A DNA stretch of 64,000 nt, taken from Crocodylus rhombifer. Lineage: Eukaryota; Chordata; Crocodylia; Crocodylidae. The stretch spans positions 2,187,860 to 2,251,859 of the forward strand of contig JAVSML010000027.1 of assembly GCA_038503035.1 (NCBI GenBank). Direction: 5' to 3'. The stretch's first letter is position 1. Each line of letters opens with the position of its first letter. The position numbers were made by a program, and so were the translations under genes. This document shows positions 11,118-22,844 of this stretch, one piece after another. A model generated the notes under the pieces. That model ran no database searches. It saw only the letters and a program-made list of their open reading frames with translations, and was not told where the DNA came from.

Positions 11118-12033
11118 GTTAAAAATCCCAAAGAGGCAATGCAGAACTGGAGCAGTCCTTTTTAGTACAAAAAGAAAGACATAGTTCTCTGTAAAGAAAA
11201 AAAATCCGCTCAGTTGGTAGCTGTGACAAAAAAGATACAAAAATATGGGACATCATTAAGAAGGGAACAGAAAACAAAATGGAAAATATCACCATGCCAC
11301 TATATAAATTCATGGTGTGCTCACATCTTGGATGCTGTGTATGGGTCTGGCCTCAGCATCTCACAAAGGATGTAGAATTAGAAAAGGTACAGAGACGGAC
11401 AACCAAGATGATCCAGGATATGGAGCAGCTGCCATAACAAGAGAGACTAAAAAGACTAGGACTGCAAGCTTTCAGTTTGGAAAGGAGAAGGGTAAGGGAG
11501 GGACATGGCAGAGGGCTATAAAATCATGGAAGTTATATACAAAGTGAATAAGAAATGGTTATTCACCAAATTCTACAATATTAGAACTGGGGGGGCACCC
11601 ACTGAAATTAGCTGAAGTCAGGCTTAAAACAATCAAGACGAAATACTTTTTCTACATGGCATAGTTAATTTGTGGAACTTGTTGCCACAGGTGGTGGTAT
11701 AGCCAGATTTAAAAGGGATTAGACAAATTCTTGGATGATAGGTCTATTAATAGTTATTAAACAGAACAGTCGGGGATGGTGGATGCACAGTAAGGGTGTG
11801 ACAGGGGATGGATCATTCAAGATATGCCCTGTTCAGATATGCTCTCCCTCTAAACTGCCTGTTACTGCCACTGTTGAGATGGGCCTGTTTGTATTACATT
11901 GGTTTGGTGGGCCTCAGCCCACCAGAAAATTATAAAATACCCTGTGCTGTGGCTAGAGGTGGGCCATTAACTGTGTAACAGCATTCTTGGGACAAAAACA
12001 TAAGAAAATAGGGATGGGAATGAAGGTCACAGG
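11118..12033 (+). pseudogene. Old CR1/L3-like LINE, RT C-terminus and 3' UTR
   Basis: In translation, frames switch through remnants of the C-terminal part of a CR1-clade reverse transcriptase ORF: a 'CSHLG-C-W' stretch near 11318, then 'EKVQRRTTKMIQDME' and 'LGLQAFSLERRR'. These are the usual end of CR1-type ORF2. A 3' UTR-like tail follows, ending near 11980. Stops and frameshifts make it non-functional. It ends where the younger, oppositely oriented CR1 begins at 12034. Confidence 0.65.
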
Positions 12034-14655
12034 TTTCATAGTTTCATAGTTTCATAGTTAGTAGGGTCAGAAGGGACCTGAGCAGATCATCAAGTCCGGC
12101 CCCCTGCCATGGCAGGAAAGAGTACTGGGGTCAAACGACACCAGCAAGGTGATTGTCAAGCCTCCTCTTAAACACCCCCAGGGTAGGAGCCAGCACCACT
12201 TCTCTTGGAAGTTGGTTCCAGATCCTAGGCACCCTGACTGTGAAGTAGCGCCTCCTGATGTCTAGTCTGAATTTACCCTCTGTCAGCTTGTGACCGTTAT
12301 TTCTAGTCACTCCTGGTAGTGCTCGGGGGAACAGGGACTACCCCAATGCCTGCTGGTCCCCTCTGACTAGTTTGTAACAGACCACTAGCTCCCCCCTCAG
12401 CCTTCTCCTTTGGAAGCTGAACAGATTCAATTCCCGTAGCCTGTCCTCGTAGGGCTTGCCCTGCTGCCCCCTGGTCATGTGAGTGGCCCTCCTCTGAACC
12501 CTCTCCATGTTGTCCACATCCCTCTTGATGTGCAGTGCCCAGAACTGGACACAGTACTCCAGCTGTGGCCTGACCAGTGCTGCACAGAGGGGGAGTATCA
12601 CCTCTTTGGACCTGCTTGAGATGCATCTGTGGATGCATGACAAGGTGTGGTTAGCCTTCCTGACTGCATCCCCACACTGCCGGCCCATATTCATCTTTGC
12701 ATCAATAATGACTCCAAGATCCTTTTTTGCCTCTGCACTGATGAGAAGGGAGTTCCCCAGCATGTTGGTATGGTGCTGGTTCTTCCTCATATTTGAACAG
12801 GGTGCTTTTTACCCCCTTGTTCAAGTCACTGATGAAGATGTTGAACAGTGTGGGCCCAAGGATCGAGTCCTGTGTAACCCCACTGCACACATCTTTCCAG
12901 GTCGAAAATGATCCATCCACTACCACTCTCTGGGTGCGGCTCTCCAGCCAGTTGGTGACCCATTTCACCGTGTAGGTGTCGACACCACAGTCCCCCAGTT
13001 TCTTAATGAGAATGGGGTGAGAGACAGTGTCAAAGGCCTTTCAAAATTCCAGAAAGACTACATCCAGTGCTACCCCTGCAACTAAGGATTTGGTGACCTG
13101 GTCGTAGAAGGCAACCAGGTTGGTCTGACAGAACCTGCCTCTAATGAACCTGTGTTGGTTGCCCCTAAGCATAATCTCCCCTGCTGGCCCCTCATGGACA
13201 TGTACCAGAATAATTCTCTCAAAAAGCTTACCCAGGATCGAGGTAAGACTAAATGGCCTATAGTTGCCTTCCTTCCTCCCTTTTTTGAAGATGGGAACCA
13301 CATTGGCCTTCTTCCAGTACTCTGGCACCACACCAGAGCACAACAAGTGCTCATAAAGGCATGCTAGGGGTCCCGCAATGACCTCAGCTAATTCCCTCAG
13401 CACTCCGGGGTGGAGATCATCTGGACCAGATGATTTAAATATGTCCAGTCCCTCCAGAAGTTCCCTGACTAGATCCTCACTGACCCTTGGCCGAGATGTG
13501 CCTCCCCTGGGGGCTGAGGGAGGCCCAGTGGGGGGGCTGATCTGGTCCCTGCTCAGGAAAATGGAGGCAAAGAACTAATTAAATAGGTTAGCTTCGTTAT
13601 CTGGTGTGAAGACCAAATTTCTTAGCATGTCTTGCAGTGGCCCCACTTTCCCCAGTACCTTCTTTTTGCCTGCTATGTATTTAAAAAAGGACTTCTTGTT
13701 GTCCTTGATCCAGGAAGCTAGTCCCAGTTCGATCTCTGCCTTGGCCTTCTTGACTGCCCTCACTGCATCCCCAAGCAGCCGCAGTATAATCTTCCCTGGT
13801 GATGACCCCTCCCTTCCATTGGCTGTACGCCTCCCTTTTAGCTAGAAGACATTCCTGAATGCTTTTGGTGAGCCATGGGGGCTTTTGCACCCTCCTGCTC
13901 TCTTTGATCCGTGTTGGGATTACCTCCCTTTGGGCTTGAAGGATTATCTCCTTAAGGAGCAATCACTCTTCTTGGACACCTGGATCCTCTCCCCACCGGG
14001 ACCTCAGTGCTTCCCTAACTATTCTCCTTAGCTCACTGAAGTCCTCCCTCCTGAAATCTAGGGCTGTTGCCTTGCTGGATGGTGAATTCCAGCAGGCGAT
14101 GATCACTGTTGCCCAGGTGGTCGAGCACCCTCTGTCCCCTCACCAGGTTGTCACCCGTGGCCAGCACCAGGTCCAACAAGGCATCTCCCCTAGTGGGGCT
14201 GTGCACCTCCTGGGTTAGATGGAGGTCCTACATTTTGGCTAGGAACCCATGTGAGTGGTCAGACCTGGCTGACTGCTCTTCCCAGCAGCTGTCTGGAAAA
14301 TTCAGGTTACCCATGATGACCACGTCCTTTACCTCCGTGAGCTGACTTAAGAATTCCTGGTTGAGCTCTTCCCCTTGTTTGGATGGTCTGTAGTAGACCC
14401 CCACCATTAAGTCTCTTTCCCCTTGACTGCCTTGTATTCTAACCCAGAGCACTTCAGTGTGCCCCTCCTCTGATTCTGTGCTATCTGATGAGGATGTGTA
14501 TTCCTCCTCAATGTGGAGCACCACACCCCCGCCTTTCCTCCCTATCCTGCCCCTCCTTGATATTCACTGCCCAGTCATGCGTTGAGTCCCACCATGTTTC
14601 AGTGAGCCCCACTATATCTGGGTTGGTTAATAATGAGGATTCCAATGGGGTGACA
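12034..14655 (-). mobile_element. 5'-truncated CR1 LINE, minus strand
   Basis: On the minus strand this reads from inside the endonuclease domain through reverse transcriptase to a CR1 3' UTR. It ends in three copies of CTATGAAA (TTTCATAG on the plus strand, 12034-12057). That short octamer array is the hallmark 3' end of CR1. At about 2.6 kb it is the longest LINE in the window; the 5' end of ORF2 and all of ORF1 are missing, as expected for target-primed truncation. It abuts an older plus-strand LINE. Confidence 0.9.
12338..14645 (-). pseudogene. CR1 ORF2 endonuclease-reverse transcriptase, broken
   Basis: This is the minus-strand coding part of the CR1. The endonuclease remnant (14228-14645) shows an 'ETWWDS'-type stretch and 'VVIMGNLNFPDSCW', where the usual GDFN has become GNLN. 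The RT N-terminal part (13041-13403) has 'NVVPIFKKG' and 'NYRPFSLTSILGKLFERII'. The RT core (12702-12968) has 'DSILGPTLFNIFISDLNKG'. The catalytic FADD box that should follow is deleted, because the frame runs from 'STLFKY' straight into downstream sequence. The C-terminus (12338-12790) is well preserved. Several frameshifts separate these pieces. In life the enzyme nicks DNA and copies CR1 RNA; this copy cannot. Confidence 0.85.
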
Positions 14656-15770
14656 TTAAGCAGAGAAAATCAGCTAGTGCCCACTGTCCCTTGAACACGT
14701 CCAAGGAAACTATGGATGCCACCCAGTGAAACTATGCCCAGAGACATGCAAGAAGGAGTGACAGGAAAACAGCTCTGTTAAGAGACAGGCAACTACTTTA
14801 GATGAACTATTGGTTTGACACAGCACTGTCAGCACTGGACTGCTTATGTTCTTAACCTCTCACTATAAACTGAGAGCATATCGATGACACCCTTCACAGT
14901 GAATCCTAAAGAAATGCATTGATGAGTTTCTTGGGGTGGGGGTGGGGAAGGGAGAATGGGGAATTTATCTTAATTTCCTGTTTTGGAAATCAAAAAGTAA
15001 TTGGATGCTTTAAAGACCTTTATCCAGACCTTAGAGAATAAACCAAGAAGGGAGGATGAAACAATTCATTATAAAGGTCCATTTTAAATGTTAAGAATGA
15101 AGCTCAGACTCCTTAAAACAGAGATCTCGTGTGTTTTAACATGAGGTAGGCCCTTTAAAACAATTGCAAGTTTAATTATTATTTAAGAGGGAGTGACATT
15201 TTTTGCATGAGCTTGGCATAAAGCTGTAGAGGTTGGTACATGCAGAGGCTTTCCTAGACAACTTTGCTACCACACCACAGTTTCAGCTTGGAATCCTTTT
15301 ACAGTTCCAAACCTGGATCTCTTGTAAGCGGAGACTATGTTTTCTTCAGGTTACAGCCAAAAAGTTGAGCTCGTGTCTGTTAGTAAAACTGAACATCCCT
15401 GGATTAATAGGCTTGAGAGGGAGTTTTGCCTTGGACTCTAATTTCTGTTTTGCCCTATCCTGGGTTTGTTAAATTTCTGAACCTGTTGCAGATATATCTA
15501 TTTATTTGTTTTTTGATTTGAAGGGAGGCTAAAGAGTCTATTTTTGAAGGTGTTTATTATTACTTGGTACTCAGCCAATTGGTGTTCATTATGTATATGA
15601 CTAATAGGTTACTGGACACATGAGGTCATAACATGCTATTTATATATACTCTATAACATAAATATATAGATTATACTGAACTCTCACAACATAAATATAT
15701 AAGTTAAACCAAACTGTATTAGTAGATTCACTGCATGTTATTGGCTACGTAAAATTCAGGAACAACAATC
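14656..15770. other. Non-coding DNA
   Basis: Nothing was recognised beyond a short G-rich tract near 14935-14955 and AT-rich single-copy sequence. The plus-strand ORF at 15233-15472 has no motif. Confidence 0.45.
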
Positions 15771-15774
15771 ACAT

Positions 15775-15985
15775 GGTTAAAACATTAGACCGAGAATTAC
15801 AAAGTTTTGATTTTTTTTTTTGGCTCTTCCAATGTATTCCCGTGTTGTCTTGAACAGACCACTAATCAATTCCATGTTTCTCCCATTTATGAAATAAGGA
15901 TGAAGAAAACTTCATACCTCACAGAGGTGATCAGAAACTGTCATGTTGAAGTATATGTAAGCATCAGGACAGTTCTGTTTCATAC
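15775..15985 (+). mobile_element. MIR/CORE-SINE relic
   Basis: The order of motifs matches an old tRNA-derived CORE-SINE of the MIR type: 'ttgtcttgaacagaccacta', then 'tgtttctcccatttatgaaa', 'taaggatgaagaaaacttca' and 'acctcacagaggtgatcag'. It is very diverged. Such elements are shared across amniotes. Confidence 0.5.
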
Positions 15986-16159
15986 TAACCATCTTATGAG
16001 GCAGTTATGGGTGAATGTTAATGTACGTGATACAGTTTAAACTACTTGCAGTTCAAAATTGTCTTCAAAAGCATCTTTTTTTGGATGAAAATTTTCAATA
16101 GCATCTAATTTCCACTGGAAGATTCAGTTTCCACTGAAGGCTGTCATGGTTCATTAAAA

Positions 16160-16195
16160 CATACACACATACACACATACACACATACACACAGA
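16160..16195. repeat. (ACACACAT)n microsatellite
   Basis: About four head-to-tail copies of ACACACAT/ACACATAC on the plus strand. Confidence 0.85.
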
Positions 16196-16969
16196 CATGG
16201 AAAATGTCCAGGGAACTCAGAGGAGAATAGGCACATGAAACTTTGGAACAGTAATTCCTATGAAGCACTGAAATTTTATTTCTAACTTGAAACACTTTGT
16301 TTTTCAGTACAAAATTTCAGTTTGAGACTTTTTTCAACAAACAGTTGGCATTTTCTGTTACAAGAAGACAAAATATTTTAAACGCTTTCTGTAGGAAAAG
16401 AAATTCTAAGCAGCTCTAACCACAAAACTCAATGTATCTAGCAGTGACAAACTCAAACTTTCAGTTAAAATAAGCATCCAGTCTGTTCTGCCTCTCTTTG
16501 GTTTACATATGGGTTGGTATATTGTAGGAAATTTTGCCTTAGAGGATTTTAGTACTTTCTATATTTAAAGGACAAGAAATACTCTAAGAATGACATTTTT
16601 TGTCTAACTTCTGGCACCAGTCTTAGATGAAATGAAGAAGAGTCCAAAAAATCAAACAAAAAATGCAATTATTCATATGGTCACATCTCCAAAACCTTAA
16701 AGAGTCAGTTCTGTATGCAATGCTCCCCTGATCATTTGCTGTCCTGTGCATTTGTAATGGTTTGTGTGGTTACTTCAAATGTATGCGTCTCTTGAGCCAA
16801 TGGTGATGCAAATACCTGCTTAGGTATTTAAAAATAATTTTGCCCATGTAGTCACCTAATTTGCAAATCATACATTTCATTTGTGTACATAGACTGCGTG
16901 CTCGCACTTTTGAAAATGCGAGCATAATTGTTATTTTAGAGGAAAGGAAGAAATTGAGTTAAGGGGTTG

Positions 16970-17912
16970 GTCCATCCCCAAATACAGGTACTAAATTAAC
17001 TGCACAGTAGCTACTGCACAGTAGTACAAGTGTAGATGGTAAATGGGAGTGAATTTGCCCTGGTCAGCCTAGGCAGCAGGGGTTTACAGGGGATGGGGAA
17101 CGCTCTGCTCACAGCCCTGGTGCTGCTCAGCTCCCAGCTTCCCCGCAGGATCCAGGACCTGATCAGCACTGTGACTGGGGAGTTCTCTGCCCCCCCTTCC
17201 AGAATCCCAGTTCCCAGCATGCAGCTGGAAGCTCTGGTGGGTGAGCAGGGTCTGGGAACCCAGCCTTCCACTCTCCCCCCAGAGCAGCACTGTGCATCAT
17301 GTAACTGGGAACTCTGGAGGACAAGTGGAGGTTGGGAACCTAGACCCTGCTCCCCCCTGGAGCGGCTTGGCTGAGAACCCAGGCCTTCCTTTTCCCCCCA
17401 CTCAGCAGGGGGCTGACTGGGAACTGTATGACAAGCAGGACAGTTGCTGGTGAGCCCCCTGCAAAGTGAGGGGGAGGGGGCAGCACAGGGCTCGCCAGGA
17501 TCTGCCCCACTTGTGGGACAGTTCCCATCCAACTCCCTGCAGAGCAGGGGGCCCCATCTAGCAGGAAGCTTGCCAGCAGCTGCCCCACACCTGGGAGAGC
17601 TCCTGTTAAACCCCCTGCCAGGAATGGAAGTCCTTCCTGGCACCTGTGTCCCAGTGTGCATGGGGCCATGAGACAGCTAGCACTGCAGCCCCTGGGCTAG
17701 CACCCAGAGGAGCCTGGAGCTCTCCCTGGCTGCTGCAGGGAGGCAGAGCAGGAAGGGAGCAGCCTGGGAAGGGGGCACTGGGCTGCCCCCATTGGAAGCA
17801 AATTTGCTCTCAACAAGGTGTATAAACATGCTCCTGGGGGAATACTAACTGTGCAGTATTTTACTATACAGTAAGGCGAAGGCATATTAATAGCACATGC
17901 AGATGTGCCCAT
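16970..17912. mobile_element. GC-rich composite MITE-like element
   Basis: Near the left edge, 'taactgcacagtag' motifs occur twice. Near the right edge, 'taactgtgcagtatt' is followed by 'cacatgcagatgtgccc', which resembles the right termini of the other MITEs. Between them lie about 800 bp of GC-rich sequence with repeated 'aactgggaactct' and 'ctgcagagcaggggg'-type strings. The long minus-strand ORF (17011-17661) follows from high GC content and few stops; I see no domain. The exact ends are uncertain. Confidence 0.45.
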
Positions 17913-17999
17913 TCTGTTGGCAATTTTGAAAAGTGATTGAGTGAGAGACACCTTAATTGGCTAGATTTTTGGAGTGCTAAGGATTTATCTGTTTTGAGT

Positions 18000-18925
18000 C
18001 AGGCTTCCCAAAATTGAAACCTCCATTACTAGTTGTTCTGAAAACCTGCTATTACATAATTTACCTCCTACATCACCCTTTTTCAATAACTGTCTCTGAA
18101 ATATGGTTATAATATAATGCTTACTCCTCACTTCTGAAGTAGAAGTTTCAAATATATAAAATTATATGGGATAGTAGTTTACAACTGCTTTGTAATAGTG
18201 CAGTATCAAAGTTGGACATATTTGTTGTACTGTATTTAAATCCATTTACATGTAGATGAAATGTTTCCAAGTTTGAGCTAGTTTCTTTTAGATCAACTAT
18301 AAATGAGTGGCCCAGTATCTTTTTAGAAGAAAATATATGCCGTGATATTTGCGGGGGGGGGGGGGAGAGGGGAGCAAGGTAGGCTGTAAAGGTTATAGTA
18401 TGATGGTGTGATGTGAAATAGTTCTGTTGAATTTCCATTATGTCTCTTCAAAATCTTTTATCTATTAATGTAGCACTTCTATGAGATGGCTCTTTGAAGG
18501 ATCCATTTTTTCCATAGGACAGTAAAAGGTGGGGAGTGGTAGAGCATGTATATCTATCCAACAAATACGTTCTAAGCCTTATTTTGGCAGCATACTCTTG
18601 TGCTGGTTCATTTCTCATGCCCTTTACCCATATTTTCAATAAAGATGACAGTTTTGGTAAGTGTTGTGTGAAGAGCACTCAATAAAGTGAACCCTAATCT
18701 CTAGGAGAGAGAGGCCCAATTTGTTTCTCATAGTCCACCCATTGGCTATCAAATAGTTACCCTTTTTGTTCATTAGAGGTCTGTGCCAAATTCAAGCTAC
18801 CAGTTTAGGTGGTGGTTTCATACCCTAACATCTGTGAACCATTTTGTCCATTTTTAATTCTATATCTTATTTTATTTCAATAAGAGATAATGCAAGTTAG
18901 TGCAGATGTACTGTTGATGGGTGTA
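18000..18925. other. Non-coding DNA with a 13-G run
   Basis: AT-rich sequence without recognisable genes. A homopolymer of 13 G occurs at 18353-18365, a likely site of length variation or sequencing error. Confidence 0.5.
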
Positions 18926-18989
18926 ACTACTATATTTACTTGAGTATGAAAAATATGAAAAATAAAATATGATGGAGTGTGTGGAATCC

Positions 18990-20700
18990 TTGAATTTAAT
19001 GCATTCAAGCTGCTGAGCCTGGAACCTTGAGTAAGCTCAGAACAACTAACCCTGCCAAAACTGTAAACCTGCAGGCCAAATTGGACACTGTCACCACAAA
19101 GCTAGTTGCAAACTCGAAGGCACCACTTGACAAATATTACAAGCAGGACATCAGACAGCAACTGAAGGAGTCAGTGGCCTGGAAACCTCTGAACCCTCAC
19201 ACAGTTTCTCTACTGAGGAATTTAGGGCTGGTCTAACTGCGAGAAAAAGAGGGGAGTCTGCAGGGAAAGATGGAATCCCTCCAGACTTCTTTTGGACCAA
19301 TGGCTCAAAAGTGGCTTCTGTGCCTATATTCAGATGTGATGGAGAGTGGGCAAATCCCTCAAATCTGGTGTGAAATTGTGGGTATTGCTCTGCCAAAACT
19401 GGGGAAACCACCCAGTGATCCCATGGGGCTACAGACTGAAATCATTGCTTTCTACAGCTTACAAACTACTGGAGTGGCTCATTCTCCAAACAATTAGCCC
19501 AATTTCCAAAGCAGTCATCCCCTGAGAACAAGATGGTTTTATGCTGCACTGAAGCTGCTGTGACCATGTGCTTGTCCTCCCATGAACATCAAGGCTGGCT
19601 TCCAGTGCAATCTTAAGACTGGTGCTGCATTCACTGACCGAAATTTCCATAGCATATGATAATATTTGGAATCATGGTCTGTTGTTAACACTGTCCCACC
19701 TTCTCCCATGCACTAGACTGCTTCGCTTTTTGTGGACATTTCTGGAAAACTGATGGATGCATCTACCTCTGAGACAAAGCGAGCAGACCAAGGACTCTAA
19801 ATAACGACTTCCCACAGGGAAGTGTTCTTGCCCCAACTCTTTTCAACATTTTTATAAGCAATATGCCTGCTACCTCTTTGAGGAAATTTACAAATCCTGA
19901 TGACCTGGCATTAACCACACAGGCAAGGACCTTCTGAGAGGCTGAAGACACGCTGATTTTAGACCTGTCAATAATGGCAGTATATTTTTGCAAGGGGAAG
20001 CTGAGACCAAATCCAACTATGTCCATCATCTCAGCATGTCACCACAACAACCACAAAATACATATTCATCTCAATGTTACTTTTCATGGAGAAAAATTAC
20101 AACATGATCCAACTTTATCCTACCTAGGTGTGACACTCAACTGCACCTTAACTTTTTGTAATCATCTTTGAAAAATAGCTGTGAAAATTAGAGTCAAATG
20201 AACATAGATTGAAAACTCACTGGAATGAGCTGTGGTGTCATTGTGTGAGGACTCTGCACCTCTGCTATAGCACTGGTCTTCTCAATGGCTGAGTACTGTG
20301 CACCTGTCTGGGCTGCACTCATAACAAAGATGTGGATGTCCAGCTAAATTCTGCAGTGCATACTATCACAAGAACCTTGAAATCTACACCAATTCAGTGA
20401 TTACTGGTGCTGGCCAATATTGCTCCTCCAGACGTTCACCACAACACAGCTACATACTAAGAGGTTGCCCACATGGGTGACAACCCAGACCTCCCTATCC
20501 ATAGAGAATTAAAGAACCACCTAGCTCACTGTTTTGTCTCCCAGAAACCTTTGCGAACACATTTATAAGTCCTTGTAGGACATGACAGTCCAGCAGCTTG
20601 GAGAAAAGCATGGAATGAAACCACCATTCAGAATAAACATCTAATTTCTGACCCACAAATAAAGCCATTTGGTTTTGACCTTCTGCCAAAAACATGAAAA
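18990..20700 (+). pseudogene. Decayed non-CR1 non-LTR retrotransposon (RT remnants)
   Basis: Conceptual plus-strand translation, with many stops and frameshifts, shows reverse transcriptase landmarks. A 'KDGIPPDFF' stretch lies near 19265. The box 'PQGSVLAPTLFNIF' lies near 19810-19855. Shortly after it, 'KFTNPDDLALTTQ' sits where a YADD-type catalytic box is expected, with P replacing A. Further on come 'LSYLGVTLNCTLTF' (near 20125) and, in another frame, a 'STVHLSGLHS'-like stretch. The 'QGSVLAPTLFN' form and the 'LGVTL' block differ from CR1 and fit the Jockey/I-like LINE groups better; I cannot fix the clade. It is clearly dead, with no tail or target duplication identified. Confidence 0.65.
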
Positions 20701-21221
20701 GCTCTAAATTGGATCTGAACTGGGGATGGCCTCTGTGGTCACTTAATGCACAAATGGTATATTAGGACTTCTGCAAAATGTAACTGGAGCAATCTGATTA
20801 AACTATGGATCACATAACAACACTCTGCCCTCTGTACAAATTTGATGGTGACATTGCAGAGATATATTCTCTTTCCTCAAGAGCATTAAACTGGTTAACT
20901 AACCTTAAACTGGATTTATAATTGTTGCTCCAAATCAGCCATACAAAAGAAGAACTTCAATAAAAACCAAGATTTTCCCCCCAATCAGCAGAGGGGAACC
21001 CTCCCCACCCCCATGTTTCGTTTCCATTCAAGGAAACTACATTAAATACATTGTCGGTCTTTGAACTGCTGCTAAAAGAAGCATGGGCTCAGTAATGGAA
21101 ACCAAATATGAAGCTGATTAAATGTAGGCAACACTGAACATGACTAGGAACATACTGAGCAAACATACAGATAGAAACCTTATTTTTTTTGCAAAAATGT
21201 GTCTTTAGATACATCAAAATT

Positions 21222-21255
21222 ATACACACACACACACAAACACACACACACATGC
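21222..21255. repeat. (CA)n microsatellite
   Basis: ACACACAC tract, interrupted once by AAACACAC, ending in CACATGCACACC. Confidence 0.85.
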
Positions 21256-21420
21256 ACACCTTCTAGTCACCTTTAATCACATACCTTCACTCACACCCTA
21301 AAACTTATTACAAAGACATGCACCTGTGCGCCCATGCTCCTGCACAACTGCCCACCGGCCTTCCTATCTTGAATACACAGTCCCTCAGTCCATGCTCCAG
21401 TTACGGGGTTTAAAGTCTCA

Positions 21421-21720
21421 GATTATTCATTGTCACTCTTGTTCCCACTAGAGAATTCACTGCTGCTGTTCTCATCTTTGTCTTCTGATCTGGTTGTCTT
21501 GTCATTCTCTTTGCAGTTATGGTCTGTTTCCCCACTGGGGGGGATCTTGAATGATCCTGTGCAAAGTGTCCCTCTGCCAGGTGGATTTGGCTGTGTCCCC
21601 ACCATTCTCTGCCACTGATTTCTGGTAGTAGGACTGGAGTTTGCTTAGGGCCATTTTAACACATTGCAATGATAAGTTAGTACAACCCATTTGATTAAGA
21701 TTTATGATAGTGCTCACTGA
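21421..21720 (-). pseudogene. Coding-like block of unknown origin, minus strand
   Basis: Two overlapping minus-strand frames (21517-21717 and 21423-21605) look protein-like when read across one frameshift in a G run near 21540. The first has 'MALSKLQSYYQKSVAENGG'. The second ends in an acidic, serine-rich tail (DKDENSSSEFSSGNKSDNE) and a TAA stop. The acidic low-complexity C-terminus resembles a nuclear protein tail. I do not recognise the family. It could be part of a processed pseudogene; no poly(A) tract or exon boundary supports that, and chance remains possible. Confidence 0.3.
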
Positions 21721-22145
21721 GTGCAGCCCCCCTCAGTGCCTACTCTTTTTCAAGTTATGATGAGCCACTGCATTGAATATATTTCAACTTTCTTTTCACT
21801 CCTAAAGCTGAGTTTTTGATTTTCAATGTTTCCTGTTTCTGATTTTCTTCCTTTCTGATTTTCCTTTCTGATTTTCAGTGTTTCCTGTTTCTTCATTAGC
21901 CTTCAGTGTCTGTCAAACATCACCAAACAGTTCACCCAGAATCCCTTTATTGGCCCCTCTTTCAGTCTGTTGTATATGATTAGTGTGGCCCCACCTTCCA
22001 TGAGGCAAAGCTGAACCAGGTTGCCCTGTGTATCATCTGCAAAATCTACTTATAAATTTTTGGGGAGTCACAGCACTCATGACAAGAACACCCAGTTCCA
22101 TACTTGAGCAGGAAGCTAATTAGCACATGGATGCTTTGTAGGGGG

Positions 22146-22700
22146 TGTAGCAGGATGGCTGGCAGGAGCTTGCAGCAGCCTGCATACTCCTGGATGTAGG
22201 AGCCTGCAGGTTGGCAGGGACTACAGCCCAGCTGCATTCAGAAAAACCTGATTACAGGCTGCATAGGGAACAGGACCAGCTGAGGCAGATAACTAGCTGG
22301 CATCCAGGCAGCTAAAAAGGCTCCCAGAGAAAGGAGTCAGAGGGTCTGAGATAGAAAAGAGGGAGAGAGAGGAGCTGGGTGCTGAGAGAAATGGAAGTCA
22401 GTAAGATAACAAAGCAGAAAGAGGAAGAGGGTTGCCTGGATAGTGACTGCAATACTGAGGCAGAGATTTTTTTGGGTCTGGGAAGAAGACCCAAGACTTC
22501 AAAGTTGGAGATAGCAGTGCCATAACAAGGAACTCACCCTGAGGAAAGAGGACTATAATACAGGAAGAAAGCAACAGAGACCTGGAAGCACCTTCTTAGG
22601 GGCTGTGAGTGAACACTTTGTAGACTGTGTTAATGTTTGAGTACTGAGTGGGGTTTATGTTGGTTACTGAGAGGCTAGAGTGACCAGGAAAATAAAGCAC
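22146..22700 (+). repeat. LTR-like GA-rich repeat (TGTAGCAGG start)
   Basis: It starts TGTAGCAGGATGGC, has a TATA-like 'gctaaaaaggctccc' near 22312 followed by a purine-rich stretch, and ends near a polyadenylation signal AATAAA (about 22691). This layout resembles a solo LTR. It shares its start motif with 24446, 37827 and 62561. No target duplication was confirmed. Confidence 0.35.
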
Positions 22701-22705
22701 TCTGT

Positions 22706-22804
22706 GGGTGCACCTACATGTGCTATTACCATGCAGCAATAAACTCTGGTGCAGTATATTGCCCCTGGGTGCTGTGTTTACACATGTGGTAAATGCAGCA
22801 CCCG
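22706..22804. mobile_element. Short MITE
   Basis: The left end GGGTGCACCTACATGTGC and the reverse complement of the right end, GGGTGCTGCATTTACCACA, form a short inverted pair. It is about 99 bp and shares its terminal style with the other MITEs here. Confidence 0.4.
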
Positions 22805-22844
22805 ATATGGTCTCCTATGACCCTCTCATAAAAAAACTGGGGAT

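Noticed and set aside
12507..12911. 134-codon plus-strand ORF
   Set aside because: Antisense shadow of CR1 ORF2, which is clearly coding on the minus strand.
17011..17661. 216-codon minus-strand ORF
   Set aside because: It lies in a GC-rich repeat interior where stops are rare in all frames. Overlapping ORFs occur in other frames and no domain is recognisable.
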